Source: JAEUOS01 sp965279115 (GTDB lineage: Bacteria > Pseudomonadota > Gammaproteobacteria > Burkholderiales > JAEUOS01). Taken from it: DNA of 64,000 nt. The notes under the pieces were generated by a model. That model was not told the DNA's origin and did not search any database. It was given only the letters and a program-made list of their open reading frames with translations. The stretch is from the NCBI GenBank assembly GCA_965279115.1, contig OZ257137.1:1364001-1428000 (forward strand), read 5' to 3'. Made by a program: the position numbers and the translations under genes. Below are positions 52,218-60,326 of this stretch, in pieces. Each line of letters opens with the position of its first letter. The first letter of the stretch is position 1.

Positions 52218-53618
52218 TCATCCAACCGCGACGCGCGATCGATTGCCTTGCAGCGCCTCGGCCAGCGCGGCCTCGGTACGCTGGATGAAGTACTGGTAAT
52301 CCGGATGCTGGTCGTACTCCGCGATGCCGATCGAAACGCCAGCGTTCACCGGGGTCCAGCTGCCCAGCACGTTGCCCGCGTGCAGCGCGCGTTTGAGCTT
52401 TTCGGCGATGCCGGTGGCGAGCTCCCCTGCACGCGCCCTTGGCGTCTCGACAGCCACCAGCAGGAAGTGCTCTTCATCGTAGCGAAACAGGTGATCGGTG
52501 GTGCGGGCGCTGTCGACGACAACGTTGACCGCGGCCTGCAACAAGCGGCTGCGCGTGCCCGCCCCGGCGGCCCCCTCCAGCGCGGGAAATTCGACACGGA
52601 TCAGGATGAGGCAGAAAGGCCTGCGACTCTCCTTGTGGGCGCGCATTTCGCGGCCGAGAATCGCCGCCAGATAGCGGCGACCCGGCAAACGGGTTTCCTC
52701 GTCGAGCCCGTCGTCATTGCTGCCCGCCCGCTCGAACAACTCGTTGACATGATGGCGAATCATGTCGAGCACGGTCTTGATCGTGGCGATATGCCTCTCG
52801 GCATCCGCACGTTCCGCGGATTCATCCAGCAAGCACGGCAGGAGGTTGTCGTCCATGTTGTCGATCGCATCGATGACCGCGCGAAAGTCATCGTCGTGCT
52901 CGAACATGGCCGCGCCCTTGTGGTGCATCCAGACGCCGAACTCGGAATCGCGCAGGCGCGCCAGGGCAGGCATGCGACGGTTGCCCCATACGGCCATGAA
53001 CAGGCCCTCGGCCCATTCCGAAAGGGCGGCACGCTGGCGCGCCCGCTCGATGGCCGCACTGCGTTTCTGGGCGATCAGCCGGTAGCCTTCATCATTGCGC
53101 ACCACGTCCTGCGCGTCGCGCAGATAGGCCTGGTTCATCAGGCTGTCCGCAAGGTGCAGCAGATCGGATACATACGCCAGCGCGATCATGCGCTCGTTCT
53201 GGTTCAGGGGAGTGAAGTCGATACGGCGCCGGATGCCCCGCTTGAGCACGCGAATCCCCGCCGGGATCAGGTCGATCGGCACGCGCACGCGGGCGTGCAC
53301 GATGCCGACCTCGATCTGCCGGTGGATTGCCTCGACGATCTCGCCGTCCTCGCTGACGGCGAAGAGCTCGACCATCCAGCGCCGCAGCGAAGCCCGCAAA
53401 CGGCGTTGCACCCGCTCCTGTTCCATGAAACCGGTCGTGCGCGGGTTCTGTTGCAGGCGCTCATAGAATTCCTCGGTGAGGGTCTGCGCGCCTTCCTTGA
53501 CCACCGCCGCAACAGCCTCGCGGATATTGCGTGCGGTCACGGCGAACAACTCGCGCCAGGCGCGAATCGCCTCCTCCTCCATCTCCATGGGTAGCTCAAC
53601 TGCGATTGGGGCTCTCAT
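52218..53618 (-). CDS. Globin-coupled sensor with degenerate GGDEF domain
   Basis: 466 residues. The N-terminal sensor globin is homologous to E. coli DosC: His108 in GIVHARVRVPIDL aligns with the proximal haem His98, and Tyr52 in EEFYERL aligns with the distal Tyr43. The linker domain keeps EFGVWMHHKGAAMF. The C-terminal GGDEF domain has DEEHF (381-385) instead of GGDEF and lacks the metal Asp (LILIRVEFPAL), so it should not make c-di-GMP. The RxxD inhibitory site is kept exactly (RTTD, 372-375, five residues before). It may therefore be an O2-responsive c-di-GMP receptor. ATG 53618 is preferred. Confidence 0.88.
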   Translation of the reverse strand: MRAPIAVELPMEMEEEAIRAWRELFAVTARNIREAVAAVVKEGAQTLTEEFYERLQQNPRTTGFMEQERVQRRLRASLRRWMVELFAVSEDGEIVEAIHRQIEVGIVHARVRVPIDLIPAGIRVLKRGIRRRIDFTPLNQNERMIALAYVSDLLHLADSLMNQAYLRDAQDVVRNDEGYRLIAQKRSAAIERARQRAALSEWAEGLFMAVWGNRRMPALARLRDSEFGVWMHHKGAAMFEHDDDFRAVIDAIDNMDDNLLPCLLDESAERADAERHIATIKTVLDMIRHHVNELFERAGSNDDGLDEETRLPGRRYLAAILGREMRAHKESRRPFCLILIRVEFPALEGAAGAGTRSRLLQAAVNVVVDSARTTDHLFRYDEEHFLLVAVETPRARAGELATGIAEKLKRALHAGNVLGSWTPVNAGVSIGIAEYDQHPDYQYFIQRTEAALAEALQGNRSRVAVG

Positions 53619-53950
53619 GCTTGTTTGGCTTCCACGTACTGCGGACACACACTTGAAGCCGCCAGATTATTCATTCAACCGCGAAAAATCCACGGATTGA
53701 GGCATCCCGGTGCCCTCCAATTTCGCACTTGCGAAAACATCTTCCCGGGCAGCATGCGCGCTACGCGGACGACATCGCTTGCCGACCGATTTTCAATTGA
53801 GAATCGATACCATCCGTTGCTCCCCGGGACACGTCCCGGTGCCTCCGCAAGTGTTGTTTTCGCGACGCAGGCGTCGCAATCCATCGCTCGCCCCGGCCGA
53901 AACCCTGCCCGGCAAAATCGAAGACGGCCGTTTTGCAAGGCATCCCGTTT

Positions 53951-53965
53951 TGAGAATCGCTCTCA
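53951..53965. promoter_or_regulatory. Fur-box-like palindrome
   Basis: TGAGAATCGCTCTCA resembles the betaproteobacterial Fur box core TGAGAAT-G-ATTCTCA; the outer five bases form a perfect inverted repeat (TGAGA/TCTCA). It is AT-rich and followed by a T-rich stretch. The regulated gene is unclear: no iron gene lies within 1 kb. Confidence 0.4.
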
Positions 53966-53990
53966 TTTTTTGTTGCGTTTTTGGTAGCGC

Positions 53991-54057
53991 CCGGGTGTTG
54001 CATGAATGCCACGCACACCCGGATTGACAGGCGCCAATCCTCTGGATCAGGTTGGCG
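53991..54057. repeat. Two consecutive hairpins
   Basis: First, CCGGGTGT (53991-53998) and ACACCCGG (54015-54022) form a perfect 8-bp stem with a 16-nt loop. Second, GCGCCAATCC and GGTTGGCG (54031-54058) form a stem with one bulge. Neither has a T-tract. With the terminator that follows at 54085 they could be structural parts of an RNA. Confidence 0.4.
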
Positions 54058-54077
54058 ATTCGCGTCACGTGGCCCCC

Positions 54078-54112
54078 AAAAACAAAACCGCCGCGTTAAA
54101 GCGCGGCGGTTT
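54078..54112 (-). terminator. Rho-independent terminator of the FAH-family gene
   Basis: AAACCGCCGCG (54085-54095) pairs perfectly with CGCGGCGGTTT (54102-54112) around a 6-nt loop. Read on the minus strand it is followed by TTTTGTTTTT, an excellent U-tract. It lies 34 nt after the stop of the FAH-family gene. It could also weakly terminate plus-strand transcripts. Confidence 0.85.
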
Positions 54113-54146
54113 CGTGAAGGCCGCCGCAGCGGCCCGGGGGGCGACC

Positions 54147-55046
54147 TCAGCCGACCTGCTTGACCTTGTTGGTCAGCGTGCCGATGCCGGTGATCATGAG
54201 TTCGACCACATCACCGTCCTTCAACCACACCGGCGGATCCATGCCCAGCGCCACGCCGGAAGGCGTGCCGGTGGCGATGGTGTCACCGGGCTCCAGGGTC
54301 AGGCCACTGGTGAGGCTTGAGACGATCTGCGCGCAATTGAACAACATGTCGGAAGTGTTGGAGTCCTGGCGCACTTCACCATTGACCTTGAGCACCAACT
54401 GGTGGCCGGCGGTGTCGCCGAACTCGTCGGCGGTGACGATGCACGGGCCGATCGGCGCGAAGGTGTCCATGGACTTGCCCTTGAACCACTGGCCGTGCGC
54501 CTTCTGGATCTCGCGCGCGGATACGTCGTTGACGATGGTGTAGCCGAACACCGCCGACAGCGCCTCGCCTTCGGAAAGGTTGGTGCACTTCTTGCCCATC
54601 ACGATGCCGAGTTCGATTTCATAGTCGAGCTGCTTGGTGGCGCGGCTGTCCCAGCGGATCTCGTCGCCATTGCCGATCACCGTGGTGGGTGGCTTGGAGA
54701 AGAACTCCGGCACCGGCGGGAAGGACACCGGCACGCCACGCGCGCGCGCGCCTTCCTCGATGTGCAGCTTGTAGTTGCGGCCGACGCAGAACACGTTCTT
54801 CTTGTAGTGCGGGATCGGCGCCAGCAGCTTGACCGACGCGGCGGCAATCCAGCCATCGGCGGCGGTGGCAAGCTTCTTCGCATCGGTCAAGGCGGTCTCG
54901 CCGGCGGCGATGAAAGACAGCATGTCGGCCGGCATGTCGCGTCCGAGCATGGACTTGCCTGCCTTGACGATGTCGAGAATGCCCTTTTTGTCATCCAGAA
55001 TGCCGATGCGCTCTTCGGCGCCGGACTTGAAAGTCACGAATTTCAT
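54147..55046 (-). CDS. Fumarylacetoacetate hydrolase (FAH) family protein
   Basis: 299 residues. The catalytic region is NVFCVGRNYKLHIEEGARAR, the metal ligands are in LDYEIELGIVMGK and NDVSAREIQ, and TIATGTPSGVALGM is the conserved loop. Family members hydrolyse or decarboxylate beta-diketo acids (fumarylpyruvate, 2-oxohepta-dienedioate). It is divergent from the monooxygenase/hydratase pair and could act in the same ketone or meta-cleavage pathway. The terminator 34 nt downstream closes the transcript. Confidence 0.92.
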   Translation of the reverse strand: MKFVTFKSGAEERIGILDDKKGILDIVKAGKSMLGRDMPADMLSFIAAGETALTDAKKLATAADGWIAAASVKLLAPIPHYKKNVFCVGRNYKLHIEEGARARGVPVSFPPVPEFFSKPPTTVIGNGDEIRWDSRATKQLDYEIELGIVMGKKCTNLSEGEALSAVFGYTIVNDVSAREIQKAHGQWFKGKSMDTFAPIGPCIVTADEFGDTAGHQLVLKVNGEVRQDSNTSDMLFNCAQIVSSLTSGLTLEPGDTIATGTPSGVALGMDPPVWLKDGDVVELMITGIGTLTNKVKQVG

Positions 55047-55184
55047 GTTGATCCCTGTGCTGGTTGTTGGATTGCGACGTGTTTTCCCGCGCCACGGCCG
55101 GAAAAGCCCGCTAGCTTAGCAGCGTGGCGGAAACCGCGCGCGCAGGCAGTATGATGCGCCGCACCCCACTCCGAATCACGCGAC

Positions 55185-57092
55185 ATGCACAACCCATCGG
55201 CCGGCACGAACGGCGGCGACTGGCTCGCCGAGGCGGACATCGCGCCGCTCCTCATGTCCTACGTGCAGCTCACCGGCGACACCGCGGCCTTAGACGAGGT
55301 CGCGCCATACATCAACGGGCCATGGAATTTCATGGAAAGTGTCCCGGCACCGCTCAGGCAGGCGCTGCGCGAAAAGGTGACGGCCGCCATGGCGGACATC
55401 GCCGCCGGCCGGCGCGCACCGGCGGCGCCACCGTCGGGTGAGTTGCTGCATCGCATGTTGTCGGTGTGTGTCGGCCAGCCGGTACCGCAGGAATACGTGC
55501 CGATGATCTGCCACGAAATGGGCTTTGACGGCGCAGCGCCGCTGGAGGTGACCTGGCGCCGCCGCCCCCCGGCGGACGTGCTGGAAAGCTTCAAGGTGCT
55601 GATCATCGGCGCCGGCGAGTCGGGACTGTGCACAGCCATCAAGCTCAAGGCCCTGGGGATTCCCTTCGTCATCATCGAGAAGAACGCAGGCGTCGGCGGC
55701 ACCTGGCTGGAAAACACCTACCCCGGCTGCGGCGTGGATACGCCCAACCACTTTTACCAGTTCTCCTTCGCGCCCAACCCGGACTGGACGCGCCATTTCT
55801 CGCAAAGCCGTGAAGTGCAGCAGTACCTCGACCGTTGCGCCGACGACTACGACCTCAAGAAGGACATCCGCTTTCAAACCGAGGTGCTGGCCGCGCGCTA
55901 CGACGAGGCAAGCGCGACCTGGCGCGTGACCTGCCGGTCGTCCCGGGGAGAAGAGATCCTTGAGGCACGCGCCGTGGTGTGCGCCGTCGGCCAACTGAAC
56001 CAGCCGCTGGTGCCGGACATACCCGGTCTTGACGACTTTGCCGGTCCGAAATTCCACACCGCCCGCTGGGACCACGCTGTCGATATCGCCGGCAAACGGG
56101 TCGGCATGATAGGGACCGGCGCCTCCGGCATGCAGGTCGGCCCTTCGATCGTCGATGCGGTGGAACACCTGACCATCTTTCAGCGCAGTCCGCACTGGGC
56201 GGTGTACAACCCCAACTACCACGCCACCGTACCGGCGGGCATGAAGCGCGCGATCCGCGAACTGCCGCATTACGCGCAGTGGCTGCGCTTCCAGCTGTTC
56301 TGGGCCTCCGGCGATGGCTTGTACGAGTCGTTGAAGGTGGATCCCGCCTGGCCCACGCCGGACCTGTCGCTCAACGCCGCCAACCAGGCCTTCCGCGAAC
56401 GGCTCATCGCCCACATGGCAGCCGAGACCGGCGGCGACGCGGCGCTGATGGAAAAGATCGTCCCGCAGTACCCGCCCTATGGCAAGCGCATGCTGCGCGA
56501 CAACCACTGGTTTCGCATGCTCACGCGACCGGATGTGGAACTCGTCAACGCCGGCATCGAGCGCGTGCTGCCGGACGGCGTCCTCGCGCGCAACGGCAAG
56601 TTCCATCCGCAGGACGTGCTGGTGCTGGCCACCGGCTTCCAGGCCAACCGCATGACCTGGCCGATGACCATCGCCGGGCGCGATGGTGTGACGCTGCGCG
56701 ACCTTTGGGGCGAGGACGACCCGCGCGCCCACCTTGGCATCACGGTGCCTGGGTTCCCGAATTTTTTTCTCATGTACGGCCCCAACACCAACCTCGCACA
56801 TGGCGGCAGCGCCATCTTCCACAGCGAGTGCCAGGCCCGCTACACCATGCTGGCGCTGCGCGAACTGCTGGAGAACGGCAGCACCGCGATGGACTGCCGG
56901 CAGGAGGTACACGACGCCTTCAACCGTCGCGTCGACGCACTGCATGCCACACTGGTGTGGTCGCACCGCCGGGTGGGCAGCTGGTACAAGAACCAGCGCG
57001 GCCGCGTATTCGCGACCACGCCGTGGCGCCTCGTCGACTACTGGAACATGACCCGGACCATGGACCCCGCCGACTACCACTTCACCAAATGA
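55185..57092 (+). CDS. Baeyer-Villiger monooxygenase (4-hydroxyacetophenone monooxygenase type)
   Basis: 635 residues. An N-terminal extension of about 135 residues, as in HAPMO, precedes the FAD site GAGESG (142-147) and GGTWLENTYPGCGVDTP. The Baeyer-Villiger fingerprint FxGxxxHxxxW is FAGPKFHTARW (285-295), followed by the NADPH loop GMIGTGASGMQ. These enzymes insert oxygen next to a ketone, turning aryl or aliphatic ketones into esters using NADPH. A hydrolase for the ester is not adjacent, but a hydratase gene follows after 7 nt. The ATG at 55185 fits the HAPMO N-terminus. Confidence 0.9.
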   Translation: MHNPSAGTNGGDWLAEADIAPLLMSYVQLTGDTAALDEVAPYINGPWNFMESVPAPLRQALREKVTAAMADIAAGRRAPAAPPSGELLHRMLSVCVGQPVPQEYVPMICHEMGFDGAAPLEVTWRRRPPADVLESFKVLIIGAGESGLCTAIKLKALGIPFVIIEKNAGVGGTWLENTYPGCGVDTPNHFYQFSFAPNPDWTRHFSQSREVQQYLDRCADDYDLKKDIRFQTEVLAARYDEASATWRVTCRSSRGEEILEARAVVCAVGQLNQPLVPDIPGLDDFAGPKFHTARWDHAVDIAGKRVGMIGTGASGMQVGPSIVDAVEHLTIFQRSPHWAVYNPNYHATVPAGMKRAIRELPHYAQWLRFQLFWASGDGLYESLKVDPAWPTPDLSLNAANQAFRERLIAHMAAETGGDAALMEKIVPQYPPYGKRMLRDNHWFRMLTRPDVELVNAGIERVLPDGVLARNGKFHPQDVLVLATGFQANRMTWPMTIAGRDGVTLRDLWGEDDPRAHLGITVPGFPNFFLMYGPNTNLAHGGSAIFHSECQARYTMLALRELLENGSTAMDCRQEVHDAFNRRVDALHATLVWSHRRVGSWYKNQRGRVFATTPWRLVDYWNMTRTMDPADYHFTK

Positions 57093-57099
57093 GCAATCC

Positions 57100-57906
57100 A
57101 TGACAAACACTACGAATCCGCAACAACGTATCGAGGACATCGCCCGCCGGCTGATCGACGCGCGCCGCACCCAGACCCGCATATCGCTGGCCGACATGAT
57201 GCCGGCCGATGCGGCGGAAGCCTATGCCGTGCAGGACCTGGTGGCGCAAAGCCTGGGACCGATCGGCGGCTGGAAGGTGGGTGCAAAAGGCCTGGATGCC
57301 GAACCCACCTGCGCGCCGCTGGCGGCCGCCGGCATCATGCCGACACCGGCGACCCTCGCCGACGGTGCATGGCGCGCGCGCGGCATCGAGACCGAGCTCG
57401 CGGTGCGATTCGACGCCGACCTGCCGGAGCGCGAAACGCCCTATACCCGCGCGGAAGTGCTGGCGGCGGTTGGCGCGGTACTGCCGACCATTGAAGTCGT
57501 GGAGACACGGCTGGCCGATTTTCCGAAAGCACCACCGTTGGCGATGCTGGCGGACATGGGCGCGCATGGCGCGCTGGTGACCGGCAGCCCGATTCCATTC
57601 AATCCGGCGCTGCTCGACTCGACGAAGCTATCTGCCCGACAATGGTTTGGCGGCAAGGAGGTCGCCGACGGTACCGGCGGCAACCCGGCCATCGACATCG
57701 GCCGCGTGCTCACCTGGCTGGCCAACCACTGCGCGGCGCGCGGGCTGGGCCTGACAAAAGGGCAGATCGTCACCACGGGCTCCTGCACCGGTATGCTGTT
57801 CGCGCCGGCGGGCACTGCAGTGCGCGGCACGGTAGCCGAACTGGGCACATGCGAACTGATATTTGACTCTTCTGGCACCGGCACGGCGAGTTCGCCTGCA
57901 CGCTGA
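57100..57906 (+). CDS. 2-keto-4-pentenoate hydratase family (MhpD-like)
   Basis: 268 residues, family length. IETELAVRFDADLPERE, VEVVETRL-like IEVVETRLADF, GALVTGSPIP and QIVTTGSCTGMLFAPAG are family motifs (metal site Glu/Glu and the final GSCTG loop). Hydrates 2-hydroxypenta-2,4-dienoate to 4-hydroxy-2-oxovalerate in meta-cleavage pathways, or a related dienoate. Starts 7 nt after the monooxygenase gene, so probably co-transcribed. Confidence 0.87.
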   Translation: MTNTTNPQQRIEDIARRLIDARRTQTRISLADMMPADAAEAYAVQDLVAQSLGPIGGWKVGAKGLDAEPTCAPLAAAGIMPTPATLADGAWRARGIETELAVRFDADLPERETPYTRAEVLAAVGAVLPTIEVVETRLADFPKAPPLAMLADMGAHGALVTGSPIPFNPALLDSTKLSARQWFGGKEVADGTGGNPAIDIGRVLTWLANHCAARGLGLTKGQIVTTGSCTGMLFAPAGTAVRGTVAELGTCELIFDSSGTGTASSPAR

Positions 57907-57970
57907 ACGAAGGGGGCGGCACGCGTGAAGCCCGATGCCCGCTCGCGGTCTGCAAATCCCGTCGCTTGAG

Positions 57971-58729
57971 TCAAGGCGCTGCAGTAAGGGCGAGCGCGAA
58001 GCGGCGCATTTCCGCCAGGTCCGTATCCGCTACCGCGGCGTAGTCCAGCCCGCCCGCCGACCAAGCCGCGATACTGAAGCCGCGCACCGTCATCACCTCC
58101 GGTGCGCCTGCCGGAAGCGCGCCGCCGCGCCAGACGAACAGGTTGACCGGATGCTTGCGGATCCGGTAGACCACCGCCACCGCATCCTTCCCGCCGATCC
58201 GCTCGAGCCTTGCGCCTTCCAGCACAAAGCCGTGCGCCGCCAGGTCGCGCACCTGTGGCGCGAAATCCACCTTGCCCTGAAACCACGGCTTGACCACGTG
58301 ACGGTCCGACGAGGCCACTTCGATCAACCGGGCGGACGCCAGCGACGCCACATGGCGGGCCACCAGTTGCTCCTGCGGCGGCATGGTCGCAGGGCCGCGC
58401 AGCACCAGGGCGGTTGCCAGCACGCCGAGCGCCGCGCTGCCCGCTGCCAGCATCAGGGCCTGCCACCAGGCCAACATCGGGCGACGCGTGGGCGACAGGC
58501 CCTGGGCACTGGCCTCGCCCAGCCGGGCAACAATCGCCCGCCGCAGCCCTTCAGGCGCCACGTGCCGCGGCGCGCTTCGGATGGCGGCGCGCAATGCCTC
58601 GCGCTGGCGGTGCAGGGCCGCGCATTCCGCGCACCCTTCCACATGGCGGCGCAGTTCGGCGTCGCTGCCGGCATCGAGTTCGCCGTCCTGCCACGCATCG
58701 AGCATCTGGCGGGTGCGCAGGCAGCTCAT
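57971..58729 (-). CDS. Zinc-finger (zf-HC2) anti-sigma factor
   Basis: 252 residues. The cytoplasmic N-terminus has the HC2 zinc site (Cys3, His29, Cys33, Cys36 in LRRHVEGCAECAALH), followed by one transmembrane helix near 87-108 (ALMLAAGSAALGVLATALVL) and a periplasmic C-terminal domain (RHVVKPWFQGKVDFAPQV… HPVNLFVWRGG). It should hold the ECF sigma at the membrane until a periplasmic signal is sensed. The ATG overlaps the sigma stop (ATGA), so the two are coupled. Confidence 0.9.
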   Translation of the reverse strand: MSCLRTRQMLDAWQDGELDAGSDAELRRHVEGCAECAALHRQREALRAAIRSAPRHVAPEGLRRAIVARLGEASAQGLSPTRRPMLAWWQALMLAAGSAALGVLATALVLRGPATMPPQEQLVARHVASLASARLIEVASSDRHVVKPWFQGKVDFAPQVRDLAAHGFVLEGARLERIGGKDAVAVVYRIRKHPVNLFVWRGGALPAGAPEVMTVRGFSIAAWSAGGLDYAAVADTDLAEMRRFALALTAAP

Positions 58730-59262
58730 GTCGCCGCCTTGCGCGCTGTACCGCGCAGTGTTTCTGCCAGCAGGTCGCGGCCGCGGGAAATCCGCGACAT
58801 CACCGTTCCGATCGGCACATTCACGATGGCACTGATCTCCTTGTAGGAAAGTTCCTCGAGTTCGCGCAGCACGATGGTTTCGCGAAATTCCACCGGCAGC
58901 GCCGCGATGGCGGCATGCACCCGGCGCGCCTCGGAGGCGCGCGATGCCAGTTCCTCCGGGTTCTCATGCGCCAGCGCGCCCAGCGCGCCGTGGAGTTCTT
59001 CGTCATATTCCTGCTCGCGTTCGCCGCGACCGCCGCCACGCAGCCAGTCGATGCACAGGTTGCGCACCACCGCCATGAACCAGGCCTTGGGATTCGGACC
59101 GGACAAGGTATCGAAGGCGCGCAAGGCACGGATGCACGCCTCCTGCACCAGGTCCTCGGCGGCCGCGCCGTCGCCGGTGATCCAGCGCGCGAGATTGAAC
59201 GCCGCGTCCAGATGAACCAGAACAGCCTTCTCGAAATAGTCGGGGTCGGGAGATTTGCCCAT
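58726..59262 (-). CDS. ECF-family RNA polymerase sigma factor
   Basis: 178 residues. Region 2 is ARWITGDGAAAEDLVQEACI then RALRAFDTL, region 4 is YKEISAIVNVPIGTVMSRI. The ATG at 59262 is chosen because the promoter found at 59301-59327 puts the transcription start near 59293, which rules out the GTG at 59292. The anti-sigma gene follows with an overlap. It should direct transcription from GGGAATA/CGTC promoters, one of which drives its own gene. Confidence 0.92.
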   Translation of the reverse strand: MGKSPDPDYFEKAVLVHLDAAFNLARWITGDGAAAEDLVQEACIRALRAFDTLSGPNPKAWFMAVVRNLCIDWLRGGGRGEREQEYDEELHGALGALAHENPEELASRASEARRVHAAIAALPVEFRETIVLRELEELSYKEISAIVNVPIGTVMSRISRGRDLLAETLRGTARKAAT

Positions 59263-59300
59263 CGTCGGGAGCGGTGCCGCACGTGTGCCCACCCTCGCAT

Positions 59301-59327
59301 GACGAGCGGGATGCGCAGTTTATTCCC
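59301..59327 (-). promoter_or_regulatory. ECF promoter of the sigma/anti-sigma operon
   Basis: Minus-strand GGGAATA (59321-59327), exactly 16 nt, then CGTC (59301-59304), the classic form of many ECF promoters. It lies about 40 nt before the sigma start codon. Presence of an equal element on the opposite strand makes chance unlikely. Confidence 0.85.
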
Positions 59328-59359
59328 GAAACCGGTGAATTCGATCGCCTGCGATGCCC

Positions 59360-59386
59360 GGGAATATTTCGCCGCACTGTTTCGTC
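59360..59386 (+). promoter_or_regulatory. ECF promoter of the phosphoesterase/cupredoxin operon
   Basis: GGGAATA (59360-59366), 16 nt, CGTC (59383-59386), then TG. Same elements and identical spacing as the divergent sigma promoter 33 nt away. The start codon of the phosphoesterase is at 59431, so the leader is about 35-40 nt. Confidence 0.85.
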
Positions 59387-59430
59387 TGGTCAGGCAGGTT
59401 GTCTTCGAATCACACCGGGGGAAAAATGAC

Positions 59431-60321
59431 ATGAACGAAAACACATACTCGAGGCGCGACTTCCTGCGCCTGGCAGGCATCGGCGGCGGCGTGGTGTTCG
59501 CTTCCACCCTGCCGGGTTGCGCGAGCATGGGGCAGGCTGGCGCCGACTTCCACTTCGTGCAACTGTCCGACATCCACTGGGGCTACAGCAATGCCTCGGT
59601 CAATCCGGATTTCAAGGGCACCCTGCCCAAGGCCATCGCCGCGGTCAACGCGCTGGAGCAAAAGCCCGACTTCGTGGTCTTCACCGGCGACCTCACCCAG
59701 ACCACCGACGATCCGAAGCTGCGCCGCGCCCGCTTGAAGGAGTTCCGCGACATGGCCGCGGCGATCAACGTGCCGGTGCGCTTCTTTGCCGGCGAGCATG
59801 ATGCCTCGCTCGACCGTGGCGATGCCTATCGCGAATTTTTCGGCGACACCCTGCGCTATACCTTCGACCACAAGGGGGTGCATTTCATCGTGCTCGACAA
59901 TACCTCTGACCCCGCTCCCATCCTGGGCGAAGCGCAACTCACCTGGCTGAAGGCCGACTTGTCAAGGCTCACGCCCGAGCATCCAATCGTCGTCCTCACC
60001 CACCGCCCGCTTTTCGCCCTCTACCCGCAATGGGACTGGGACACCCGCGACGGCGCCCGTGCGATCGAACTGCTGATGCCGTTCCGCAACGTGACGGTCT
60101 TTTATGGCCACATCCACCATGAACACCACTTCATGACCGGCCACATCGCGCATCATGCCGCCATGTCCACCATGTTTCCGCTCGCCGCCAAAGGCAGCAT
60201 GGAAAAGAAGACCCAGTTGCCGTGGAATGCCGCGCAACCCTACCGGGGTCTTGGCTGGCGCAGCGTGCAGAGCGCCGGGGGCATGCCGCGCGCGACCGAA
60301 CGTCCGCTCGCCAGGACTTGA
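59431..60321 (+). CDS. Tat-exported metallophosphoesterase (CpdA-like)
   Basis: 296 residues. A Tat signal (SRRDFLRLAGIGGGVVF) ends at a lipobox-like LPGC (Cys30), so it may be a lipoprotein. Metal motifs: DIH (Asp47, His49), GD (Asp87), GEHD (121-124, where GNH is usual), THRPL and GHIHHEHH. The Asn-to-Glu change in GNH is uncommon and may alter the metals. A Gly-Gly-Gly-Gly-rich ribosome site precedes ATG 59431. It is expressed from the ECF promoter and is followed by a cupredoxin gene. Confidence 0.88.
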   Translation: MNENTYSRRDFLRLAGIGGGVVFASTLPGCASMGQAGADFHFVQLSDIHWGYSNASVNPDFKGTLPKAIAAVNALEQKPDFVVFTGDLTQTTDDPKLRRARLKEFRDMAAAINVPVRFFAGEHDASLDRGDAYREFFGDTLRYTFDHKGVHFIVLDNTSDPAPILGEAQLTWLKADLSRLTPEHPIVVLTHRPLFALYPQWDWDTRDGARAIELLMPFRNVTVFYGHIHHEHHFMTGHIAHHAAMSTMFPLAAKGSMEKKTQLPWNAAQPYRGLGWRSVQSAGGMPRATERPLART

Positions 60322-60326
60322 CGGCG

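Larger units (their letters stand above)
53649..54146. other. Long non-coding gap with Fur-like palindrome and hairpins
   Basis: About 500 nt without a supportable gene; small frames here have no recognisable content. It holds a half-site TTGAGAATCGATA (53797-53809), a Fur-box-like palindrome (53951-53965), two hairpins (53991-54022 and 54032-54057) and the terminator at 54085-54112. It could encode a small RNA, but no transcript can be shown. Confidence 0.5.

Noticed and set aside
53675..54068. Small overlapping frames in the non-coding gap
   Set aside because: No ribosome-binding sites, no similarity, frames on both strands mutually exclusive; treated as non-coding.
55290..57197. A 635-codon minus-strand frame opposite the monooxygenase
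   Set aside because: Antisense shadow; no recognisable domain, while the plus strand has all Baeyer-Villiger motifs.
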